DNA of 64,000 bases from Sporomusa ovata DSM 2662 (GCF_000445445.1 NZ_ASXP01000003.1:186001-250000), one strand, 5' to 3'. Counted from the first letter of the stretch, positions 18,492 through 28,212 are shown. Translations and numbers: made by a program. The notes: generated by a model not told the origin, from the sequence alone.

Positions 18492-19167
18492 AGCCGTATA
18501 CTCCTTTTACCTGGTCACGAACAATACGGCCGTTTTCAATTGCAATAACCCGTTTGCGCAGCGCATCAACAACAGTTTTATCGTGAGTAGCCATAATAAT
18601 AGTCGTTCCTGCCTTGTTAACGGTATCAAATACCTTCATGATTTCCCATGAGGTATCCGGATCCAGATTGCCTGTTGGTTCGTCGGCAATAACAATAACC
18701 GGATTATTGACAATGGCTCTGGCAATAGCTACCCGCTGCTGCTCACCACCTGACAGTTCTGATGGATAGGTACGCACTTTGTGCCTGAGGCCGACCAAAT
18801 CGAGCACATTATGCACCCGTTTTTGCATTTCCCGGTGCGGCGCTTCAACCACCTGCATAGCAAAAGCCACATTGTCATATACAGTTTTATTGGGTAACAA
18901 CCGGTAATCCTGAAATACTATACCTAAGCCCCGTCGCAAATACGGCACATCTTTTGACAGCATCTCAACAACATTCCGTCCGTTAACAACAAGCCGGCCG
19001 CTTGTGGGCAGTTCTTCACGTAAAATTAACTTAATGAAAGTCGACTTACCAGCACCACTCGGCCCGACGATAAAAACAAACTCACCTTTTTGGATATCTA
19101 CTGTGATATCAGCTAACGCAACTGAGCCATTGCTGTATACCTTCGACACTTCACTCATGTAAATCAA
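18481..19167 (-). CDS. ftsE: Cell division ATP-binding protein FtsE
   Basis: A 228-residue ABC ATPase. Walker A is VGPSGAGKSTFIKL at about residue 36, Q-loop FQDYRLLPNKTVYDNV, signature LSGGEQQRVAIARA at about 138, Walker B VIVADEPTGNLDP, and H-loop IIMATHD. The FQDYRLLP sequence is typical of FtsE. The TTG start lies ten bases after GGAGG and gives the conserved MIYMSEVSKVY opening. First gene of the ftsE-ftsX-envC-like-ctp group. Confidence 0.96.
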   Translation of the reverse strand: MIYMSEVSKVYSNGSVALADITVDIQKGEFVFIVGPSGAGKSTFIKLILREELPTSGRLVVNGRNVVEMLSKDVPYLRRGLGIVFQDYRLLPNKTVYDNVAFAMQVVEAPHREMQKRVHNVLDLVGLRHKVRTYPSELSGGEQQRVAIARAIVNNPVIVIADEPTGNLDPDTSWEIMKVFDTVNKAGTTIIMATHDKTVVDALRKRVIAIENGRIVRDQVKGVYGYED

Positions 19168-19282
19168 TCGTAGAGTACCTCCATCCTAAATTCAAAGACC
19201 AAAACATATAGATTATTCGACGTAGATACACAAAACCCTCCTTACTTCCGTACTATTGATTATGGATTGTTACTTTATCTCA

Positions 19283-20023
19283 TTACTTCAGCAGTTCCAA
19301 CGTATACAATGTCGTCAGCCCTAACACGCTTAATAAACCAAAATACCACCATGCCACCTTCAAACGCTGCGTCGCTGTCAATTGATAGTAACCATTCCCT
19401 TGTGCCTCTTCCCCCCGCCACAATTCAAACAAAGAAAACAAAAAAATAATAAAAACCAAAATGTTATAGGTATATAAGAACACAACACCAATAACAAAAC
19501 TGCCAATCCACCAAAGTCGTGGCGAGATGGCAGCTGCAATGCGTTCTCCATCTAATGGAGCACAGGGAATAAGATTAAAAATATTCAGCAGGCAGGCGGT
19601 ATACGAAAGTACCAACATCAACGTACTACCACTCCACAGATAAAAAACTAAACATACCAATGCGCTCAGCGTCCCGGCTGCGGGACCACCAATAGCAATA
19701 TTGGCTGTCATTTTGGCATTGATGGGTGGACGGTTTAAGCTAATAACAGCACCAATAAAGGGGATAAAGGTAGGACCGTTGGCTCTGAGACCAACAATAC
19801 GTGAGGCCGCAATATGACCCAATTCGTGAACCAATAACAGCAAGATAAAACCAATACCGAACTTAACACCAAAGGCGAACGCATAAAAAGCCAGCGACAC
19901 CAACATAGACACGGCCGTAGAAAGAACACCGCCCACCTGAAATAGCGCCAGTAGTCCTACTATCCCGATCCCGGCCCGGCGCAGTACACGTCGTCCCAGA
20001 TTAATTACCTGCCAGCAGTTCAC
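19283..20023 (-). CDS. Site-2 protease family (M50) intramembrane metalloprotease
   Basis: A 246-residue polytopic membrane protein. The zinc-binding HELGH lies in a hydrophobic helix at about residue 66, and the third ligand motif NLIPCAPLDGERI is at about 150. Both are characteristic of intramembrane M50 peptidases. There are roughly six helices and no PDZ domain, so it is the compact type rather than RseP. Some compact relatives (SpoIVFB) process sporulation factors, but the target here is unknown. It stands between the ftsE group and the transketolase genes. Confidence 0.85.
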   Translation of the reverse strand: MNCWQVINLGRRVLRRAGIGIVGLLALFQVGGVLSTAVSMLVSLAFYAFAFGVKFGIGFILLLLVHELGHIAASRIVGLRANGPTFIPFIGAVISLNRPPINAKMTANIAIGGPAAGTLSALVCLVFYLWSGSTLMLVLSYTACLLNIFNLIPCAPLDGERIAAAISPRLWWIGSFVIGVVFLYTYNILVFIIFLFSLFELWRGEEAQGNGYYQLTATQRLKVAWWYFGLLSVLGLTTLYTLELLK

Positions 20024-20132
20024 AGCATCCCTCCTCCCGGACTAAGCATCTTCTCTGCCTTCGTCACAATAACCGCAGAAGGGTCACTGCGAGCCCGGCC
20101 AATCTCCATTACACTCATTCCTGAGCAGGTAA

Positions 20133-20179
20133 AAAAAATCCCGCACATACATCATAGATATGCATGTGCGGGATTTTTT
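20133..20179 (-). terminator. Strong terminator after transketolase subunit genes
   Basis: A 16-bp perfect stem AAAAAATCCCGCACAT/ATGTGCGGGATTTTTT around a 15-base loop. It is T-rich on both sides and so works in either direction. It lies 78 bases past the transketolase stop. Confidence 0.9.
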
Positions 20180-20256
20180 ACCCTAACAGAAAGTAAAACT
20201 TTCTTTAAACAACACGGCTAGTCACCAAAGGCTTAGCACAAACCGTATTTTCTTTA

Positions 20257-21204
20257 TTATTTTATAGGTTTACGGCTAACTACCTTTTTAGCAGCAGCGA
20301 CAATCGCTTCTTCAGTTAAATTATATTTTTTTAGCAAGTCACCTGGTGTACCTGATTCGCCAAACGTATCCATAACACCCAAACGTTCCACCGGAACAGG
20401 TGTATTTTCGACAAGTACCTCGGCAACTGCGCTGCCAAGACCACCAATAATGCTGTGTTCTTCACAGGTGACAATCGCACCGGTATCACGGGCAGCGGCA
20501 ATAATGGCCTCTTTGTCAATCGGTTTAATGGAAGCCATATCTAATACCCGGGCACTTATTCCCTGGGAAATAAGCTGCTCTGCTGCATGCCGTGCCGGAG
20601 CCACCATGACGCCACAGGCAATAATAGTTACATCTGTGCCATCTGTTAACAGCGCCGCTTTACCAATACGGAATTCATAAGCTTCACCAAAAACATTAGG
20701 TACTGCCGACCGTCCCAGTCGAATATATACTGGTCCTTTATACTCAGCAGCAAAATCAATGGCCTGCTTAGTCTCGGTTGCATCAGCAGGTACAATAACT
20801 GTCATATTCGGTAATACCCGCATGATAGCGATATCCTCAATGGACTGGTGAGAGGCACCGTCTTCACCGACGGTCAAACCGGCATGAGTGGCCGCAATCT
20901 TAACATTGAGCTCAGGATAACAGATTGAATTGCGCACTTGTTCAAACGCGCGACCGGTTGCAAACATAGCGAAAGTTGAAACAAAAGGAATCTTCCCCGC
21001 AGCGGCTAGACCGGCGGCGACCCCCATCAGATTCTGCTCAGCAATGCCGACATTGAAAAACCGGTCAGGATGCGCTTTGGCAAACACATTGGTTTTTGTC
21101 GACTTGGACAGGTCGGCGTCTAATACCACGACATTTTTATTGCGATCGCCCAGGTCCTTTAATGCCAGACCGTAGGCTTCGCGGGTGGCGAGTTCTTTAC
21201 CCAT
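20257..21204 (-). CDS. Transketolase, C-terminal subunit (pyrimidine-binding and C domains)
   Basis: A 315-residue protein forming the second half of a split transketolase. It has the Pyr domain (NVVVLDADLSKST, FNVGIAEQNLMGVAAG with the catalytic Glu at about residue 57) and the transketolase C domain (VTCEEHSIIGGLGSAVAEVL at about 250). Together with the N-terminal subunit it moves C2 units in the non-oxidative pentose phosphate pathway. Split enzymes of this sort are common in Firmicutes and archaea. Its partner gene is upstream, but the two are separated by a 232-base gap carrying a dispersed repeat. Confidence 0.93.
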   Translation of the reverse strand: MGKELATREAYGLALKDLGDRNKNVVVLDADLSKSTKTNVFAKAHPDRFFNVGIAEQNLMGVAAGLAAAGKIPFVSTFAMFATGRAFEQVRNSICYPELNVKIAATHAGLTVGEDGASHQSIEDIAIMRVLPNMTVIVPADATETKQAIDFAAEYKGPVYIRLGRSAVPNVFGEAYEFRIGKAALLTDGTDVTIIACGVMVAPARHAAEQLISQGISARVLDMASIKPIDKEAIIAAARDTGAIVTCEEHSIIGGLGSAVAEVLVENTPVPVERLGVMDTFGESGTPGDLLKKYNLTEEAIVAAAKKVVSRKPIK

Positions 21205-21234
21205 TTTAACTTTGCACCTCTTTCATAGGCGAAT

Positions 21235-21412
21235 GGCTCTGAACGCCCATCTGCACGGGCTGTTACAACAAGACTACTGCCACAAACTGCCGTAAAGCAG
21301 TCTCATAGGCGACGGTGTTGCTCCTGCGATCCGTTGCTCAGCGTACTCCGTGTACGCCTCCGCTACGGTTCTCGTCGCGCCTCGCATCTGGGCATTCATA
21401 GCCATCCGCGTG
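21235..21412. repeat. Dispersed intergenic repeat, family A, copy 2
   Basis: The inverted counterpart of 1756-1937. It shares a 31-base identical block (21242-21272) and the GCAGTCTCATAGGCGACGGTG block. Between them lies a GCGTACTCCGTGTACGC hairpin. It lies inside the transcript that must cover both transketolase halves. Confidence 0.85.
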
Positions 21413-21436
21413 TATATTCATAACTTTTTTAGTCTA

Positions 21437-22279
21437 TTAATCGTCCATAGCCTCTAATTCGGCTAAGAATGTTGTGCACTCTTCGCGGGTGGGGGCTTTA
21501 CCGTGCCATTCGGCAACGTTTTCCATTTGACAAACACCCTTGCCTTTGATGGTTTTAGCCACAATCATGGTCGGTTTGTCTTTTACGTTCTTGGCTGCTT
21601 GAACGGCATCATAAATGGCGTTATAATCATGACCGTCAATAACTATTACATTCCAGCCAAAAGCCTGCCATTTTTCAGGGATCGGCAATGGCGACATGAC
21701 TTCACTAATCGGACCATCAATCTGCAAACCATTAAAATCAACAAACGCTGTAAGGTTGTCCAGCTTATAATGAGGAGCAAACATAGCGGCTTCCCATACC
21801 TGACCCTCTTCCAATTCGCCATCGCCTAACAAGGCATATACCCGGTAATCCCGGGCATCCAGCTTACCAGCCAATGCCATACCATTGGCAGCACTCAAAC
21901 CTTGTCCCAAAGAGCCGGTAGACATATCCACACCGGGAATTTTTTTCATCTCAGGATGGCCCTGCAGACGGCTGTTAATCTTGCGCAGAGTCAATAATTC
22001 TTCTTTAGGCAAATACCCCTTCTCTGCCAGTGTGGCATAAAGCACCGGCGCCGCATGCCCTTTGGAGAGTACAAAGCGGTCGCGGTCAGCGTCCTTAGGA
22101 TTAGCCGGATCTACCTTCATTTCGGCAAAATAAAGCACAGTTAAGATATCGGCCGCAGATAAGGAACCACCGGGATGACCTGATTTTGCCTCAGTAACCA
22201 TGCGTACAATATTACCCCGAATGGATTTGGCCCGCCTGGCAAGCTCAGTAAGCTGCTGCGGAGTTAGTTTTTGTGACAT
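21437..22279 (-). CDS. Transketolase, N-terminal (thiamine diphosphate-binding) subunit
   Basis: A 280-residue protein, first half of the split transketolase. It carries the SGHPGGSLSAADIL cofactor pocket at about residue 33, VLSKGHAAPVLYA at about 71, and the ThDP motif LLGDGELEEGQVWEAA at about 150 with the metal-binding GDG. ATG start behind AGGAGG. It must pair with the 20257-21204 product for activity. Confidence 0.94.
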   Translation of the reverse strand: MSQKLTPQQLTELARRAKSIRGNIVRMVTEAKSGHPGGSLSAADILTVLYFAEMKVDPANPKDADRDRFVLSKGHAAPVLYATLAEKGYLPKEELLTLRKINSRLQGHPEMKKIPGVDMSTGSLGQGLSAANGMALAGKLDARDYRVYALLGDGELEEGQVWEAAMFAPHYKLDNLTAFVDFNGLQIDGPISEVMSPLPIPEKWQAFGWNVIVIDGHDYNAIYDAVQAAKNVKDKPTMIVAKTIKGKGVCQMENVAEWHGKAPTREECTTFLAELEAMDD

Positions 22280-22301
22280 TCTTTCAACCTCCTATAGTCC
22301 T

Positions 22302-23147
22302 TTAGCGATAATTGGTAAAGCCCTCGCCCAGCACCTCATGCGCATCAGTAACAATAACAAAAGCCTGACAATCAATTCGGTATACCAGGTCCTTGACAGC
22401 AGAAACCTCTCTGGTACTGACTACGCAGAAGACAACTTCACGATCAGCATGGGTATAAGCACCGCGGCCTGACAAATAAGTTACTCCCCGCCCGAGCTCA
22501 GTCATAATGGCCTCTGACACCTTCTCCGGCGATTGTGACATAATGAAAAAAGCTTTGGCGTTACTTGAGCCTTCTTGCACCAGATCAATGATTTGCGTGG
22601 TAACAAATAAAGAAATAAGTCCATATAATGACAATTCCGCACTGCCAAACACAAGACCTGCTGTGGCAATAACGAAAAAATCAACTCCCAATAGTGCCTG
22701 GCCAATACTGATCTTGGTTAATTTATGAATAATGGCTGCTGCCAAATCAGTACCCGCCGTTGTTCCCTTAAATTTAAACACAATTCCCATGCCAACACCG
22801 GCAAGAATACCACCATATAAAGAATTAAGCAACAGATCTTGGGTGAGAACAGGAATAAATGGCGCCGATAAATCAATGCTAACCGCTAAAATACCAGCAC
22901 CCAGCAGTGTATTCATACCAAAGCGGGTTCCCAGGATTTTAACACTAAGCAACAACATGGGAATATCAAAGGCCAGCATAGTCATGCCTACCGGCAATCC
23001 AAACGTATGATGGAGCACTGTGGCCAAGCCGCTAATACCGCCTGCCGCAACTTTATTAGGAATTAAAAACATATTAAGAGCCACCGCAGTAATCACCGTG
23101 CCCAGTACAATTCCCAAATAGTCACGCAGCCACTTTCTCTTCACCAT
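22302..23147 (-). CDS. YitT family membrane protein
   Basis: A 281-residue protein of the YitT (DUF161 + DUF2179) family. There are five to six membrane helices in residues 8-190, with the glycine-rich KVAAGGISGLATVLHH near helix 1, and a cytosolic DUF2179 domain at about 205-280 (GRGVTYLSGRGAYTH...VFCVVSTREVSAVKDLV). The molecular function is not established; transport is often assumed. It sits directly upstream of transketolase and 10 bases downstream of csaB, so it is probably in one transcript. Confidence 0.9.
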   Translation of the reverse strand: MVKRKWLRDYLGIVLGTVITAVALNMFLIPNKVAAGGISGLATVLHHTFGLPVGMTMLAFDIPMLLLSVKILGTRFGMNTLLGAGILAVSIDLSAPFIPVLTQDLLLNSLYGGILAGVGMGIVFKFKGTTAGTDLAAAIIHKLTKISIGQALLGVDFFVIATAGLVFGSAELSLYGLISLFVTTQIIDLVQEGSSNAKAFFIMSQSPEKVSEAIMTELGRGVTYLSGRGAYTHADREVVFCVVSTREVSAVKDLVYRIDCQAFVIVTDAHEVLGEGFTNYR

Positions 23148-23157
23148 CGCTTCCTCC

Positions 23158-24249
23158 TTACTTTTTTATCAGGCTAAGCGCGAGTTCGGCGTTTAGAAAA
23201 GCTTTGTTACGCAAAATAGTAATACGGTCTTCCCGCTCCCGGTTAGGCTGTTTGCGTTCATCCCACATCTCCCGTATCCTGACCATCAGGTTGTCAGCCG
23301 TTACCGTCTTTAGCGTACCGACATGTTTTTCACCAATAGTTTCGAGAAAGCGATCAATTTTGGGATCATAGGATATACCCGCCATCGGCACATGCATAAC
23401 AGCAGCAAAAATAAGCGCATGCAGTCTGATGCCAATTAATAGATCCAAATTACCTACCAGCGAGAGTAACTCACTGGTAGTATATTCACTGGGCAGCACA
23501 CTGGCTTTATTTTTCATACGTCCGGCAATTTTTTCAGAAACATCGAGGTCATCAGGCCATTGCATAGGAATAAATACCACCTTAGCTCCCAGTTCTTCAA
23601 TCATCTTGTCAGCAGCATGGCCCATCACCTGTTTAAAATGTCCCCAATCCTTCCATTCCCGCACAGAGATACCAATTAACGGCGCCACACCTTCTTGTCC
23701 ATACTGTTTCAAAATGCTGCGTCCAATAGCTTTATCCACCGGATGCATAGCCAAAACCGGATCAGCCGTTATATGCACAGGCGGCGCAGTTACCTTTAAC
23801 CGCTTTAGCTCCTCATAAGAGCCCTCGTCACGAACAGTAATAAGGTCAACCATATTACCAATATAACGCATGGCCCCCTGAGCCAAGGCTCCCCGAACCG
23901 GACCAATTCCCTGAGCATACAGCATAACCGGCTTACCCAGCTTTTTGGCCAGCATCATAATACTTAGGTAATAGTAAAGACTGCGGTCACTGGTTACGTC
24001 CTGGAGCAAGCTGCCGCCGCCGCTGATTAATAATTGGCTTTGGGCCAGCACTTTGGCAATCTCCGGGTAATTCAAACGATAGACAGCAGCTACACCGTGC
24101 CGGTGCCGGGTATCTTCGGGATTACCAGAGATAACTGTAATTTTAATATTGGGCTCAATGTCAGTTAAGGCCTCAATCATAGCCGCCAACATAGCCTCAT
24201 CACCCGCATTGGCAAACCCGTAATAACCAGAAACAACAATATCACTCAT
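23158..24249 (-). CDS. csaB: Polysaccharide pyruvyl transferase CsaB
   Basis: A 363-residue pyruvyl transferase. Marks are VSGYYGFANAGDEAMLAAM at residues 5-23, LISGGGSLLQDVTSDRSL, the central MLYAQGIGPVRG and the C-terminal LIGIRLHALIFAA. CsaB puts ketal-linked pyruvate on a cell-wall polysaccharide, and the pyruvylated polymer binds SLH domains. In Negativicutes this is expected to serve anchoring of SLH-containing outer-membrane proteins. The ATG overlaps the upstream gene's stop region by eight bases (ATGAGTGA), so translation is coupled. Confidence 0.92.
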   Translation of the reverse strand: MSDIVVSGYYGFANAGDEAMLAAMIEALTDIEPNIKITVISGNPEDTRHRHGVAAVYRLNYPEIAKVLAQSQLLISGGGSLLQDVTSDRSLYYYLSIMMLAKKLGKPVMLYAQGIGPVRGALAQGAMRYIGNMVDLITVRDEGSYEELKRLKVTAPPVHITADPVLAMHPVDKAIGRSILKQYGQEGVAPLIGISVREWKDWGHFKQVMGHAADKMIEELGAKVVFIPMQWPDDLDVSEKIAGRMKNKASVLPSEYTTSELLSLVGNLDLLIGIRLHALIFAAVMHVPMAGISYDPKIDRFLETIGEKHVGTLKTVTADNLMVRIREMWDERKQPNREREDRITILRNKAFLNAELALSLIKK

Positions 24250-26311
24250 GGGCAACCGTACTCCTTCCCAAGCGAGTGATTACGGCTTGAACCAGATACA
24301 CGACAACAACCGCTACTATGCCAATGATCGCACCTAAAACCATGCCGTCTAAGCCCCGAACGGTGGACATAAGCACCGGTGTCCGTAAATGCGCAAAAGT
24401 CTCCACAAGTGACCCCTGAGCAATAGTCGCTACTATGATCAGCAAGTATTGCACCAGGCGCGGCCATTGGCGATAGACAGCCATGACTGCTAACAAAAAG
24501 GCCGGATGGCCGATTAAAAACTCTTTTCCCCTTGGCCGGGCGTACAAAAGCTGCTCTAATAGTGCCCTGAGTTTAAGTTCAATCCCCAGTACCGGTACAC
24601 CGGCCGTATGCCCTGAACGGCCAATATAGATCCAGGCTGCAAACGCAGCCATGCCAACCAATAGCAAGGTTTTCATAGTTACCGGATAATTCAAGATAGT
24701 AGTCACCTGACGCCACAAGCCTCTGGCATCTGTCAATTGAACATTGTCAAACAAATTATAACGGGTCAAGTACACAATGGTAACTAACAACAGTGGAGCA
24801 ACAAAGGTAAGTTTTACACCCCGGAAATATTCCATTTCCAAAAAAAAGCGTACATCACTAAGCACAGCGCCTAAATAGAGACCGCCTGCCAGAGAAATAA
24901 ATGTAGCAATAACAATAGCGCCTAAACCGGCGGCAATAATTCTACCCAGCGAAGCCGGATGTTCAAACTGACCGGCAGCCTCCAGCCGCCGCCAACGATC
25001 CAGCTGCCAAGTCATAGCCAAAGCCGGGAAAACACTGGCACTGGCAAGCGCAACCATCTGACGGCTAAGTGTACCGCCGCCCTTAAGAATCGGGAGAATC
25101 AGCAGCATAGCCAAGATAGCGGTAAGCACATACTGCCAGCGCGCACCAAAGGGATAGACTAAAGACAAAAACAGCACCCCAGCCGCCGTTGCACCGAGCA
25201 CAACAAGTGCTATAAGCCATAGCTCAGGAAAGTACGGGTTATAGGTACCTGCCCTGCCAAGGCTAAAACCTTCAGCCACTAAGGCATGTTTAACACCTGA
25301 CACATAATCCAGATTAGTTTCAGTCAGAGTTTTTCCTGGCTCCGGCTTATCATACCGTCGCAAAAGATTGATCCGGATATTGCGTTCCTGATCAGCCAAC
25401 GCCCACCGCTGAATGGCTTCAGCTGATTTTAATTTAACCTGCTCATCTTTGGGAATAACATAAACCCGCGCAGACCGGTAGTTATTGGCAGCAGCCAGCT
25501 GAGTAAGCCCTTCCTGTTTTAGAAACTGCAGTTGCAGTGGATGCTCAATCATGGCTAACGTCAGCTGCCGCTCGCGAAAACGGCTGGCGGTAAGTGGCAA
25601 TAGATTTGGATAACCCAAGACCTCATCACCAGCAAACATGATAGCACTCAGGTTATTAACTGTTGCCAGGCGCTGAAATACTGAATCAACGTCTGCCGGG
25701 GTTACCTTCGTATAATTCGTTGGCCGGGCAATTACGTTAAAACCCAACTTGTCAACTACAGCAAGTTCTGCAGTAGCTAACCCCAGGTTCCATTTCACAA
25801 CTTTTTCAAAATTGGCCTTGGCTTCCAATACCGGGCGATCACCATCTGCCAGCAGCGTTACCCTGCCAGGTCCCAAACGACGGCTTAAGTCAGCCATTAC
25901 TTCCTGGAAGACTTGTTGATCTTGCCCAACGACATATACATCTTCTGCCTGGATCTTACCTGCGGCAATTAAATTGCGCCAAAAGGGATCTATCAGCGTG
26001 CCGGTATTATTTTTGTGAAGAATATCTGCACCAGGTAATGCCGTTATTTTGCCACTCTTGTTAAGTTTTTCCAGGGTAGTTTCATACACGGCTAAGCTAG
26101 TAATGCCAGCGTCTTTAAATTGCTGAAACATTTCACCTGGACGGACACCCTCAATCTGCGCTAATTCCATGATATCTTCATATTCCATAACCATTTCAAC
26201 GGTGGAATTAGCCTGTTCAACTGTGTGACGCTGCCAATCGATAGTAAGGGAGGCCAATAGGCCAACAATGACCACGCCAATCAGCCATTTGTTATATGTA
26301 AAGGTTGACAA
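24242..26311 (-). CDS. DUF5693 family large membrane protein
   Basis: A 689-residue envelope protein. One N-terminal helix (about residues 8-25) precedes a large extracytoplasmic region (about 30-335) containing YEDIMELAQIEGVRPGEMFQQF and other ordered segments. About nine membrane helices follow (about 340-680). This plan matches DUF5693, found beside csaB in Negativicutes and Clostridia. The function is not known; the fixed pairing with csaB suggests a part in making or exporting the pyruvylated wall polymer (inference). The TTG at 26309-26311 behind GGAGAG is preferred over an upstream start. Confidence 0.8.
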   Translation of the reverse strand: MSTFTYNKWLIGVVIVGLLASLTIDWQRHTVEQANSTVEMVMEYEDIMELAQIEGVRPGEMFQQFKDAGITSLAVYETTLEKLNKSGKITALPGADILHKNNTGTLIDPFWRNLIAAGKIQAEDVYVVGQDQQVFQEVMADLSRRLGPGRVTLLADGDRPVLEAKANFEKVVKWNLGLATAELAVVDKLGFNVIARPTNYTKVTPADVDSVFQRLATVNNLSAIMFAGDEVLGYPNLLPLTASRFRERQLTLAMIEHPLQLQFLKQEGLTQLAAANNYRSARVYVIPKDEQVKLKSAEAIQRWALADQERNIRINLLRRYDKPEPGKTLTETNLDYVSGVKHALVAEGFSLGRAGTYNPYFPELWLIALVVLGATAAGVLFLSLVYPFGARWQYVLTAILAMLLILPILKGGGTLSRQMVALASASVFPALAMTWQLDRWRRLEAAGQFEHPASLGRIIAAGLGAIVIATFISLAGGLYLGAVLSDVRFFLEMEYFRGVKLTFVAPLLLVTIVYLTRYNLFDNVQLTDARGLWRQVTTILNYPVTMKTLLLVGMAAFAAWIYIGRSGHTAGVPVLGIELKLRALLEQLLYARPRGKEFLIGHPAFLLAVMAVYRQWPRLVQYLLIIVATIAQGSLVETFAHLRTPVLMSTVRGLDGMVLGAIIGIVAVVVVYLVQAVITRLGRSTVAHE

Positions 26312-26372
26312 AATCTCTCCACCCTTTTTTGAAACCACCACCTATGTGGGCAGTCTCGATAATATACGTGTA

Positions 26373-27065
26373 CTAAATTCGGTTGTCGGTATAAATAATA
26401 ACCTGACCCTGTTCCATGACAACATCCCGTACATTCACATTAAACGGCATTTTTTTTAAATCCATTAACGGCACTTCCGTAAGTAACGAACCACCGATAT
26501 TGCCAACTGGAGTATTGTTCAGCCAAAACCGCTCGGCAACAAACGAAATGCGCCGATTCTCACGGTCACTTACAATCCGGCCTTCCAACCTGACATCGAC
26601 CCGTGCAAAACCACCTACGGTTAACGCACTGGTCACCTGGATTTTTTCAGGAGTTATCGTCACAACCGCATTTTTAACCCCTTTGACTGAGTTATTGAGA
26701 AAAGCAGCCAATTCCTCTTGCCCGATGGTCGCCGTAAGTTCGGCATCCTTTACTTGTTCAAGCACTAGCTTCCTGCTGGTCAATAACGACTGCATATCAA
26801 CCTTTACATCGCGTAAGCTAATATGCATATTACGAACGGTTATTTTCTCAGTCTTTACCTCGCTAACATCTGCCGTTACACGATCAAAATTGCCGTCAAG
26901 CATAAACAGAGCCGGGATTTTATCCACCCTGGCAGTCGCTTGTTTGCTCCCTGTCAGATCGCGTAACCCCTGGGCCGCAGCATCTGACACCACCTTGGGC
27001 AGTACGACTTCCACGGCCGCTATTACCATGACCAGGAACAAAACGATGGTTGTAAAACGCTTCAT
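26373..27065 (-). CDS. DUF2993 (LmeA-like) secreted lipid-binding domain protein
   Basis: A 230-residue protein with an N-terminal signal or anchor (residues 4-24), then a DUF2993 domain. The typical run is LPKVVSDAAAQGLRDL, then NFDRVTADVSEVKTEKITVRN, and at the C-terminus LKKMPFNVNVRDVVMEQGQVIIY. In mycobacteria the related LmeA is a periplasmic mannosyltransferase in lipomannan synthesis. Here only a periplasmic lipid-binding fold can be claimed. It lies 36 bases downstream of prfB and just upstream of the DUF5693-csaB pair. Confidence 0.8.
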   Translation of the reverse strand: MKRFTTIVLFLVMVIAAVEVVLPKVVSDAAAQGLRDLTGSKQATARVDKIPALFMLDGNFDRVTADVSEVKTEKITVRNMHISLRDVKVDMQSLLTSRKLVLEQVKDAELTATIGQEELAAFLNNSVKGVKNAVVTITPEKIQVTSALTVGGFARVDVRLEGRIVSDRENRRISFVAERFWLNNTPVGNIGGSLLTEVPLMDLKKMPFNVNVRDVVMEQGQVIIYTDNRI

Positions 27066-27101
27066 AGGGTTAATTCCCCCTTAGGAAAACTTCTTTTCGT
27101 T

Positions 27102-28212
27102 TCACTCTTTGACGCCAGACTCACTTTTTAAGTAAGCTTCGATAAACAATTCAATTTCTCCATCCATTACAGCCTGCACATTGCCTGTCTCGGCAGCAGT
27201 CCGATGGTCCTTAACCATATTATAGGGATGGAAAACATATGATCTAATCTGACTGCCCCATTCAATAGCTTGATATTCACCACCAAGTTCCGCCTTCTTA
27301 TCAGCCTGTTTTTGCCGTTCAAGTTCAAACAGTTTAGCCCGCAATAGGCGCATACACTGCTCCCGGTTCTGAATCTGCGAACGTTGAGTCTGGCATTGTA
27401 CAATAACACCTGTCGGCAAATGAGTCATGCGGACAGCTGAGTCTGTTTTATTGATATGCTGACCACCGGCACCACTGGCCCGGTAGGTGTCAACCTTCAA
27501 ATCTACCGGATTAATAATAATATCTACCAAATCATCAACCTCGGGCATAACATCGACGGCAACAAACGAGGTGTGGCGCCGGCCACTGGCATCAAAGGGC
27601 GAAATACGAACAAGGCGGTGTACCCCTTTTTCGGCTTTCAAATAGCCATAGACATTAGTACCACTAATCATCAATGTCACACTTTTAACGCCAGCCTCAT
27701 CGCCGGCCTGAAAGTCCATGGTCTCAACCTTGTAATTGTTCTTTTCAGCCCAACGCACATACATTCTGAGCAGCATTTGCGCCCAATCCTGTGCTTCGGT
27801 CCCACCAGCCCCGGCATGCAGTGTCAAAATAGCGTTATTACGATCATACTCACCCGAAAGCATCTGGGTCAGTTCAAGATGATCCAGTTCCTGCTCTATG
27901 CTGGCAAGGCCGGCAGTTACTTCAGAATAAACACTGTCGTCCTGCTCTTCCAGCCCCAATTGCCATAAAGTAGCCATATCACTGTGACGGCTAAGCAAGT
28001 GATAGTACTGGCTGATACTGTCCTTCATACGTGTAACCTCTTGGGCAATTTTTTGCGCCTCATCAGAGTCATCCCAGAAGGTAGGATCACTCATTCTATC
28101 TTCTAGTTCTTCAATACGTTCCCTTTTACCGTCAACGTCAAAGAGAAGCCCTCATTTCTTCAAGCCGTTTAGCCATGGTCTCTATCGACCCGCGCAATTC
28201 TTCCAAAAGCAC
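27102..28212 (-). CDS. prfB: Peptide chain release factor 2, with programmed +1 frameshift
   Basis: Two frames must be joined. The first runs from a GTG at 28212 (VLLEELRGSIETMAKRLEEM...) for 24 codons to CTT at 28141-28143, followed by an in-frame TGA at 28138-28140. Skipping the T at 28140 continues as DVDGKRERIEELEDRMSDPTFW to the stop at 27102. The slip site AGGGCTTCTCTTTGAC matches the E. coli RF2 pattern, with a purine-rich AGGG three codons before CTT. The catalytic GGQ lies in RASGAGGQHINKTDSAVR. RF2 reads UGA and UAA, so low RF2 favours the shift: direct autoregulation. About 370 residues in total. Confidence 0.95.
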
